From: Maea johnstoni | Lineage: Eukaryota; Annelida; Polychaeta; Spionida; Magelonidae | Length of the DNA: 64,000 bases | Reading direction: 5' to 3' | Assembly: GCA_963942565.1 (NCBI GenBank) | Contig: OZ012690.1 | Location: 39,568,457-39,632,456, forward strand | In this document: in pieces, positions 39,968 through 64,000 of the stretch | Numbering within the stretch: position 1 is the stretch's first letter | Layout of the letters: each line of letters starts with the position of its first letter | The notes under the pieces: generated by a model | Seen by the model: only the letters and a program-made list of their open reading frames with translations | Told to the model about the DNA's origin: nothing | The model's database searches: none | Position numbers and translations under genes: made by a program

Positions 39968-41335
39968 ATGGCATCTCATGGTGTGAGATGTGCCTCTGTC
40001 TGTGTCATTGTATTAGTTACCTGTTTGGCGACCAGTATTGATGCCCGATATGCCCCCTTTTGGCTGTCCCTTGACTCAAGGCCCTTACCACAGTGGTATG
40101 ATGATGCTAAGTTCGGAATCTTTATTCACTGGGGTGTGTTCTCAGTGCCAAGCTTTGGAAATGAGTGGTTTTGGAAATACTTGGATGACAACAAAACAGA
40201 CTATGTCAATTTCATGAGAAATAACTATCCTCCTAATTTCAAGTATCAGGACTTCGCTCCTCAGTTTACTGCAGAGTTCTTCAATGCTAAGCAATGGGCA
40301 GAGCTTTTTCAGGCAGCTGGAGCTAGATATGTGGTTCTCACAACCAAACACCATGAGGGATTCTGCAACTGGAACACCACAACGTCCTGGAACTGGAACT
40401 CGGTGGACGTGGGTCCAAAAAGAGATTTAGTTGGCGAACTCTCCCATGCAATCCGTAGCTACACTGATCTACACTTCGGAACCTATTTCTCACTCTTTGA
40501 ATGGTTTAATCCTCTTTTCGCTGATGACTGGCATAACCTTTTCTTCTCACAGGAATATGTTAACGCAGTTTCCTCTCCCCAACTTCAGGAATTAGTGGAG
40601 CGGTATGAACCTGATATAATTTGGGCTGATGGTGATAATGGTCCGGATTATTATTGGAACAGTACTAACTTCCTCGCATGGCTCTACAATGACAGTCCGG
40701 TAAAAGACACTGTGGTTGTCAACGATCGCTGGGGGGTTGGTGTCGAGTGCATCCATGGGGGTGTCTTCACCTGCACCGATCGCTATTTGCCCGATAAACC
40801 ACCGAAGCACAAATGGGAGAATGCCATGACCATTGATAAGGGCTCCTGGGGGTACAGGAGAGACGCCAAACTGGAAGACTATCTCACAAGTTCCCAGCTG
40901 ATTGTGGTTCTGGTCGAGACTGTAAGTAAAGGAGGAAATCTACTGATGAATATTGGACCAACAAGGGATGGAATAATCATGCCGATATTTGAGGAGCGTT
41001 TGCGCGATATCGGGCAATGGTTATCAGTCAACGGTGAGGCAATCTACTCGACCAGACCCTGGCATACCCAAAACGACACGATTACTCCAAATGTGTGGTA
41101 CACAGCAAAATCGCAAGATGTGTATGCAGTTTTCCTGGAGTACCCAGGAAATGAAAATATTGTATTAGGGGTGCCGAAACCAAGTACTGGTACGACAATC
41201 ACCCTTATCGGTACAGGGAAAACCCTTTCCTGGAAGAAACACCCTGCTGGTGGGGTATCTATAACATGGCCTGCATTAGCGGTAAACCAACTCGGCAAGT
41301 GGGCATGGGTCCTCAAACTACAGAACGTTACCTAG
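39968..41335 (+). CDS. Alpha-L-fucosidase (GH29), intronless copy
   Basis: A single 455-codon open frame, complete from signal peptide to stop. Same reaction and family as the minus-strand neighbour. Seen: a hydrophobic signal about residues 9-22 ([14 protein letters not shown]), [16 protein letters not shown] (49-64), [12 protein letters not shown] (125-136), nucleophile Asp221 in [26 protein letters not shown] (238-256), [34 protein letters not shown] and a full C-terminal domain ending KLQNVT. Several NxS/T sequons (for example NKT, NTT, NST). ATTAAA at 41360-41365 could serve as the poly(A) signal. The absence of the neighbour's intron suggests intron loss or a retrocopy origin, but no poly(A) tract or target duplication was found. 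Start chosen because it directly precedes the signal peptide. Confidence 0.94.
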   Translation: MASHGVRCASVCVIVLVTCLATSIDARYAPFWLSLDSRPLPQWYDDAKFGIFIHWGVFSVPSFGNEWFWKYLDDNKTDYVNFMRNNYPPNFKYQDFAPQFTAEFFNAKQWAELFQAAGARYVVLTTKHHEGFCNWNTTTSWNWNSVDVGPKRDLVGELSHAIRSYTDLHFGTYFSLFEWFNPLFADDWHNLFFSQEYVNAVSSPQLQELVERYEPDIIWADGDNGPDYYWNSTNFLAWLYNDSPVKDTVVVNDRWGVGVECIHGGVFTCTDRYLPDKPPKHKWENAMTIDKGSWGYRRDAKLEDYLTSSQLIVVLVETVSKGGNLLMNIGPTRDGIIMPIFEERLRDIGQWLSVNGEAIYSTRPWHTQNDTITPNVWYTAKSQDVYAVFLEYPGNENIVLGVPKPSTGTTITLIGTGKTLSWKKHPAGGVSITWPALAVNQLGKWAWVLKLQNVT

Positions 41336-41479
41336 CAGGTTGAGCTCAACAAGTATCTTATTAAATTCCAAAATGTTTCTTGAAAAGAACTAGATTTACA
41401 ACGTTTAGCAAAATCATTGCTCTGTATCTAACATTTTCAATTAATAGAAATTGGATTGAGAATTTTGTTTATCATCACT

Positions 41480-41670
41480 TTCTGCCATAGAGTCAAAATC
41501 ATTGCTAGCCAGCTGTAAGTTGTTGGGGCAACCAGAGCACTGGACAAATACCCTGCCTAACCCAAAGGTACTGGCAATTTTATCACTTGCTGAACTTGAA
41601 CCACACAGCAGTGAAAGACAATGAGCAATCAGTGGCAACCCTTTAGACCACTCAGCTTTCAAGTTGGGCC
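41480..41670 (-). mobile_element. tRNA-derived SINE downstream of the plus fucosidase
   Basis: Minus strand: agctgagtggtctaaagggt (A-box region), tgtggttcaagttcagc (B box), then attgccagtacctttggg, the same body start as other SINE copies here. Confidence 0.6.
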
Positions 41671-41671
41671 A

Positions 41672-41982
41672 GGGACTTAGCCAGGATTTTCATAACAGGG
41701 TGTCCAAATTGGAATTTCAAGAATTTAGGGTGTCCAAAATCCCTGATTGTAAAAGTGAAAACCATTACAATGATTATGTACATTAACCAGTTAAGTAATT
41801 ATATGTTTAATTCTTCAAGAAATGTCTTTGTTATCATTTTGAAGTTAAACTTTTTACAAATTTAACTTGGAATTAGTATTTACAAAAAACACAAACCAAA
41901 ATCTAGGGTGTCTCTAGAATCAGGTATTTTTCATGAACCAGGGAGTCCAAAAGACACCCAGACACCCTGCTGGCTAAGACCC
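41672..41982. mobile_element. GGTCTTAGCCAG MITE, type A, after the plus fucosidase
   Basis: Starts gggacttagccaggatttt, ends gacaccctgctggctaagacc in two parts; the gtccaaaagacaccc hairpin is present. The interior is more AT-rich than the other copies. Confidence 0.7.
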
Positions 41983-41999
41983 CGAGTTGGGTCCTATGA

Positions 42000-42180
42000 G
42001 GCATAAAAAATGTTTGTTTCCTGCAACTGTCCAAAAATAAATAGGGTAAGTAGGCAGGTAAAAAAGTCATCTATTTTTTTTAATGCACGTTTCATGCATG
42101 TTTTATGTTGAATGGGAGTTGGAAGGTCAGAAAAAACTTTAGGGTAGAGATATTTTGAGTAACAACTTTTTAGGCCTATT
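42000..42180. repeat. Worn relative of the AGGCCTAAAA element
   Basis: Left gaggcataaaaaatgtttg with tttcctgcaac; right caactttttaggcctatt. Only the outer parts resemble 14527-15033. Confidence 0.4.
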
Positions 42181-42288
42181 GAAAGTGAGAATAGGTAAAA
42201 GGGACCCACCGGCAGCAGTAAGTGTTGTGTTGATCAACAATTGATATAGTTATAAAAATAGAAGTCAATTCTTTGTGATTTTCAATGC

Positions 42289-58281
<15,993 letters not shown>

Positions 58282-60070
58282 CTTAGGCCAAATTAAAAAT
58301 CATCTTTAATCAAGGCAGCTCAATAGAACACAAGGCAAGTCAGAGGTTGAGACCAGTTTCATTCCATCTAGATATTGGGCAAGCAATCTACCATACGATG
58401 GGGTATTGTCAAGGACGGGCCAGTTTGTAAGGGATTTTACAGAGTTTAACCATTTAAACATTGCACACAAATGTAAACTAAAATATGGATAAGCAATGCG
58501 GGCAACAACACCCTTACCCAATTTCAAACTAATGACAATACATTTTGGCTGCAATATTGCCTATTTCTCAGTGACCTCTTACCTATAGCATAGCTGAGAC
58601 TTCCTAGGAAATCCTGGGTTATTCCTAGGATAACCCTAGAATTTCCTTGGTATTTTCAGGTTTGTTTGATAAGGAACGCCTCATCCTCTCAAGGCATTTA
58701 TACAAATGAAGTAGAAATCACAAGGAAATGGTCTTCTATTTGAAACGGCATTTTCCAAGATCCAGCCGACACTTATCTGGAAAACTCTTGACAAAGATAG
58801 GTTAGTGAGATTATCTAGATTCACCAATCTCCTTGCTTCAATAAATAAATGGAATGAAAGTGTGTGTCTCCTTAGGTTAAACCCATTAAAACAATGCAAC
58901 ATATAAAGATGCAGAACTAGAACTCTTCAATTGGTAATTGCTAGAGAAATGAGGTGAAACAAAATTAGTTTTGGAATGTGCAATTAGGAATAAATTGTTA
59001 AGTTCAATTTTAAGTTAGAACTTAAAAACCAAAACATGAAAAAGCAAACCTTTATAGTAACAGTAGGGCCAGAAAATTAGAGATATGGTGGTTTTAAGTC
59101 AATAAAGTGTGATGTTTTATCCTTAGTTATTTTATATTATCAAGGAATTATAGTAGTTTGTTTAAATAAAACCCACTCTCATTCTTACTTCTCCTACTCC
59201 CTTAATTCCACAACAGTTACTGTAATATTGCTGAATAGAATGGGTTTCAATGTAATTGGCATCTTAAGGGTAAATTCTATAAGTGAGCTTGATATCAATT
59301 AGATCATTAATTTGAGGGTTAATTATATATGTTAAGTTCATTTCACTCATTTTTACAAGTTGGTAATCTATAAGGCTCTGATTCTACTAAACATATCTTT
59401 TGAAATCATCCTATTCTCTACCAACTAGGAAGTGATCATTTATGCTAATGATTTTGTTGTGTTAATGTTTCTAGTTAAAAGCCATGCAGTACTAGTTATA
59501 TATTGTTACAATAACCTACACCAAGTGGTTCCTCCCCAATGGAGAATTGCAATTCACCAAGTTATTCCATAAGCATTATATTTGCAAAACTGTCACCATA
59601 GCAACAAAGGTATTGTTAAGAAAATCTCCACTCTTCCTTGATAAGATGTTGAATATCATGCAATCTATATACATTATTTTAAAGGAAAATCGAATAAATT
59701 TGAAGAAAAACTGAAGAAAAATTAATGGACAACCCTAACATATGTCAAACATCCCTAATACAGTATATGGCTTACAACTAATTAACATCAAATTAGGTAT
59801 TCAACCTATTTGAGAACTATTCTATAACACATTCTGTAGTGCTTTTTCATGAGAATGGTTTAAATGTGATATCACAATTAACCTTCTCTTTCCTCATAAT
59901 GGATTCCTAATTTCAGTCATTATATTGGGCCGATGATTTTTAAACAATACATATTCAAATATTTTCAAGATAGTCACTATAGTTGATGTCACCTCGAAAG
60001 CTATAAGTTCATTCTCTGAGGTTAAGAGTATGATTGTATCAAACACTATACCAATAGGGAAATAGAATAG
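58282..60070. other. GRAF intron, upstream side
   Basis: AT-rich, repeat-poor sequence. Minus-strand open frames of 60-80 codons show no RhoGAP, PH or BAR features. Nothing recognised. Confidence 0.5.
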
Positions 60071-60074
60071 CGAC

Positions 60075-60820
60075 ATGGAGGTGATTCATGCATAACCATG
60101 GTTACGAGTCATGGTAACCGGTCATGGCAACATAGAAGATGAAAACCTTCTTTGCAAAGGTAATGTTGAAATACGAGTGATTCATGTGTAACCATGGTAA
60201 CAAGTCATGGTAACATAGAGGATGAAAAGTTGATCTAGAGAAGGTGATGCTAAGATATAAGTGATTTGTGCATAATCATGGTAATAGTTTACCGAAGATG
60301 CATGAAATCTTGACTCAGGAGTGGTGATGGTGAGCGAGTGATTCATGCAAAACCATGGCAACTGATCATGGTAATAATCCATGATAAAAGAGGATACATA
60401 TTTACTTAGAAAAGGTGATTTTGAGTGAGTTATGCATGTTATGGTAAAAGAGATGAAAACTTGACTTAGGAATCCGAAAGAAGGGATATGAATGATTCAT
60501 CCATCACCACAATAACGTGTCATGGTAATAGGCAATGATAACATAGATTTTTAAAGCTTTCAACAGCTTGAGTCAAATCACTAATTGACAATTAGCACAG
60601 GGCAGAAATTCCCTTCTTTTCACAAATAGTTCCAAGGGCTCTTTCATAACTATGGTAACAGATCATAACCATGGTAACACAACATGGTAACGGGTCATAA
60701 CCATGGTAACAGATCATGTAAAAGCACATGGTAACCAGGATCTTAGCAAAGCTAATGATCAAGATAACGGCTAATTACTAATAACCATGGTAACATATCA
60801 TGGTAATGGGTCATAACCAA
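60075..60820. repeat. CATGGTAAC-rich degenerate array
   Basis: More than 20 occurrences of catggtaac or close variants (for example accatggtaacaagtcatgg), mixed with gaaaacttgacttagg-type spacers every 70-100 bp. Confidence 0.75.
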
Positions 60821-60934
60821 TAGTGGCTTGGGTTCTGAAAAATATTTCTCCTTCAAATATTTTGCTCATTATGCTTTTGTCATTAAGATCTCACCAGAAA
60901 CCTCAGGCGTTTTGACTGCTACAGGCATGAATAG

Positions 60935-61163
60935 GTTAAGCTTTGCGTGCCAAGAGATCTCCTTATATGGTCTTCGGACAAATGAAACCTTAGGAGATAA
61001 CTTAGGAATTAGACATGAATTAACAGAATATCTTCAGGAAAGTTGTTGGATGGGTTTAATCAACATCATCTCTCTATCAAAGTCTTAAGAAAATGTACCG
61101 GCCAAAAAGATATTGCCAAAATAGTCAGGACATATTGGAGCGCTACAGGTATAAAAAGGTTAA
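60935..61163. mobile_element. TTAACCCATT MITE copy, worn, with a half copy before it
   Basis: ttaagctttgcgtgccaaga to gctacaggtataaaaaggtt. A right-half copy (60838-60938) ends in the same TTAA, and another worn copy follows (about 61239-61468). Confidence 0.5.
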
Positions 61164-61865
61164 ATATGTTTCCCTTACAGAGAAAAGCTAACCTGCAAAT
61201 TAAAGAACCCTACAATACACTATGCTTTGAAACAATTCAACCCTTAAGCGCTCCATACTGGCTTGCTAATTTGGTAATAGATGTGTATCCTTTAAATAAT
61301 GTCAAATTTTGGAAAATATTTGAAGTTAGGTTTGTAGTAACCTGACCATCAACTCCCCTTTCAAATATTTTGTCAATTATGTAACCTAAAGGCAAACATA
61401 CTTTCTTTTCATTAACTATCAAAGCAACCTAACAAGGTCTTAAGGAATTCATAAGCACGAAGGGTTTAAAGATATGTCTAATCTTACAATTTGAGGTTTC
61501 CAAGTATGAATGAGTTACATGTTTGTAGGTGGAATGCGTGCATCATGAATAACAAATATCTCATTTCTGAAGTGTTTTTTGTCTTACATTAAGTTTCTGA
61601 CTGTGATAACAATTGTATTTATTCCATTTAGTTTTCAACTCAATAAGATACACTGATCTCAGACACCTGAAGAAGAATTAATGAGCCTGCAGGGTGAAAT
61701 GCCTAAGTGTGCAGATTTTAGCGATAAAATCCAACACCACTGATATCTACGTCTTCCATATTCACCAATCAATGCCAACTACAGGGTCTGTTAATGGAGT
61801 GCATATTAGCATATGCGTGATGGGATGACAACATGAGAAAAATGGTCTCTATGCCAACAAAAAGC

Positions 61866-62079
61866 CTAACCCTTATGCTGCCCGGTAACTAACTTGACTA
61901 ATTCAAAAAGATGCAAAAAAACCTGAAAAATGACCAAGACCCTGGCACATGGGTACTCATCTGAAAGAACTCAGCGAGAGCAATCCAATGAATACCAACA
62001 TGACAGGGTTTAGATGTTTTTCAAAAATCTTTGCATCCTTGTGCTTTGGACGAAAGTAGCCGTAGCATTGAAAGGGTTA
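61866..62079. mobile_element. TTAACCCTT MITE (reverse), beyond the last GRAF exon
   Basis: Reverse orientation of 23065-23277: taacccttatgctgcccgg to gtagcattgaaagggtta, full length. Confidence 0.75.
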
Positions 62080-63145
62080 TCAATATAGACAAAAGCTGTA
62101 AGTGTCAAGGAATATCAGGCCTGGCCAGGGGGTGGGGGATAAGAAGCACCTTGGGTTTTATGCTGGCATGTCCTGCAGTTTCGTGGCATTATACACCTTG
62201 CTAGGCTAATGAATGAAATGAACAGCAGTTATACCTCATTGGAATTGAGCGCTCACATAGATGTTGAGAGAGGAATTTCATAGGCTAAATCCATTCATAT
62301 TTGGCCAGCTTAGACTGCTGATAGTGACCCCTTAATGCCCGCAGCAGCCAAAAGCAGTCCGACAATTTTAATGATATGTCATAGGCAAAAGCATATTTGG
62401 GAAAATATTTGAAGGAATAATGTTAATCCTTCATATATTAGTAAAATCATTCTTTATTCCAAAGTCATTGTAAAAAGTATCATAGATCCATATGGCAATT
62501 TCTGGGGGGAACTCTTAAGCATTAATTGGTAAATAATAACTTATTTATAAAAGCAATACATCACACTGATGATTAAAGGTCATTATTGGTGATAGCTTGG
62601 AAATTAAAAGTGATTTTATGAAATATTTGAAAGGGAGTTTTTGGTAACATTCTGCTTAGCATTTTTCCTTCAAATATTTTCCCAACTACCTAGATTTCAC
62701 CAAAAAAATTCTGCCTCTTTTTGGCCACTGTGAGCATGAATGAGCTGAAAATCTTGACAAAATCTTGAATGGTACAGTTTCGAATTGGTTGGTGCCAGGT
62801 TGGACCACTGGGTCCTGGCTCAGTTCAAACGGGGTATAGGCTGGGACTCCCCACAATGTGACAACAAGCTACCTCCGTCAGTTACAGATGTTGTTGCCTG
62901 GCAACCATTCAAAAACAATATATTCCAGTCTCTACATGCCCTGAATAGACATCATTCATGCCAGCACCAACAACTTCATACAAAAATTTAGGAAATATTT
63001 GAAGGAGAATTGTTAATGAGGACTCTATCTACAACTCTCCTTCAAATATTTTGTGAATTTATCCTTCATTCCTAAGTTATTTTCAAAAGTTAGAAAGGTT
63101 CTGATAACACTGGCCAAGAATATAGCTCTATTTAAAAGGTTGAGT

Positions 63146-63358
63146 TTAACCCATCCTTGACCAATGTCATCTGGACTTTACAAGCTTTTGAAAATAACTT
63201 AGGAATGAAGCATAAGTTCACAAAATATTTGGAGGAGAGTTGTAGAAAGAGTTCTGATGAACAATTCTCTTTCAAATATTTTCTAAATATTGCTTTTGTA
63301 AAAGAGATGTCACCAAAATTGTCAGGCGATTCTGGCTGCTACAGGCATGAATGGGTGA
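63146..63358. mobile_element. TTAACCCATT MITE copy
   Basis: ttaacccatccttgaccaat to gctacaggcatgaatgggtg, with inner hairpin arms. Partial copies lie at 62283-62532, 62530-62750 and 62988-63140. Confidence 0.65.
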
Positions 63359-63556
63359 AGCAAAATGAAGTGATTGACTTTGTTTCATGCTATGCCTGTT
63401 TCTAGTTGTCTGTCCCCATGCACCCAATGACCCCCAGGTAAAATGATGAATAGTTGTAACAGTGACCCATACAGGCCCAGAGTAGCAGGGTGATCTGACA
63501 CAATATGAAAACAGTCTGTGAATAGAAACTTCTTGATAAAGATTGAATTTGTGTTC

Positions 63557-63769
63557 CTAGGGATGGATACCTCTAAGAACGACACAGAATGGTACCGGTA
63601 TCGGTACAAATGAAATGGTACAGTATTTCAATGGTACTGTTAACGGTACTTAATTGCATTATTATCAGGATCCTGAACAATCCCTCATAAATGATAACTT
63701 CACAGTTGAATGTATGTGAATAGTATCTTTCAGGAAGGTACCAATACCTCTTAATGGTATCCAACCCTA
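63557..63769. mobile_element. TAGGGATGGATACC-ended MITE
   Basis: Ends TAGGGATGGATACC and GGTATCCAACCCTA are inverted with one or two mismatches; inside are several ggtacc/ggtacag words. A shorter relative is at 55748-55843 in a GRAF intron. hAT-like ends; no clear target duplication. Confidence 0.55.
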
Positions 63770-64000
63770 ACAGTCAGACTGCTTGCCATCTCCGAGTGGG
63801 AATGAGTCACTAATGATACAAAGCTTGATTTTCAATAAAGACAACTCAGACAATTAACTATAATTGAATACTTGAAAAATATCTCATAAAATCAAATACA
63901 ATCAACAGATTTTAACCTATTCCTCAAAAATGCCCATTCACTTTCACATATGCAAATACTTATTTCATTTTTTTTTAATGTACAAAAAATATTTGCATAC

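Noticed and set aside
62785-62991. 68-aa plus frame with CQHQQLHTKI as a possible exon
   Set aside because: No recognisable family, on the opposite strand to GRAF, bounded by MITE fragments.

Overview
The window looks like AT-rich nuclear DNA of an invertebrate animal. The genes are split by long introns with GT/AG sites, there are likely 3' UTRs of 3 to 5 kb, and the sequence is full of microsatellites, MITE-like elements, tRNA-derived SINEs and LINE tails. The encoded families (M6/PLP tetraspan proteins, GH29 alpha-L-fucosidase, a GRAF-type RhoGAP) are all animal families. A lophotrochozoan or another non-vertebrate bilaterian fits best. I cannot name the species.

Layout. 1-9470 is gene-free and made of repeats, including a 3.36-kb element with terminal inverted repeats (3148-6504) and a LINE 3' end. 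9595-11446 is a 14-unit satellite of 141/128-bp units that stops about 125 bp before the first coding exon of the next gene. 11572-34530 (+) is an M6/PLP-family membrane protein gene: six constant exons, then two alternative last exons 3.6 kb apart, so two C-termini (280 or 295 aa). 36782-38982 (-) and 39968-41335 (+) are two head-to-head secreted alpha-L-fucosidases; the minus copy has one intron in its coding region, the plus copy has none. 42289 to beyond 58281 (-) is the 3' half of a GRAF (ARHGAP26/10/42-like) gene: seven exons encoding the Ser/Pro-rich linker and the terminal SH3 domain, then a likely 4.8-kb 3' UTR. Its BAR, PH and RhoGAP exons must lie beyond 64000.

The three loci show no functional link in the sequence. 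M6 proteins act at the plasma membrane in cell shape and neurite growth, GRAF proteins act in endocytosis and Rho control, and fucosidases trim glycoconjugates. The most unusual structures are three decayed tandem copies of the second-transmembrane exon just upstream of the working exon of M6, one of them split by a hAT-like MITE with a perfect 8-bp target duplication; the duplicated last exon of M6; the satellite at the M6 5' end; the intron difference between the fucosidases; the chain of frame-neutral exons in the GRAF linker; and a burst of about 20 copies of a TTAA-flanked piggyBac-like MITE.

Limits: exon joins were worked out by eye from splice sites, reading phase and protein family resemblance. 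Element families were named from terminal motifs and target duplications only. No search was run.
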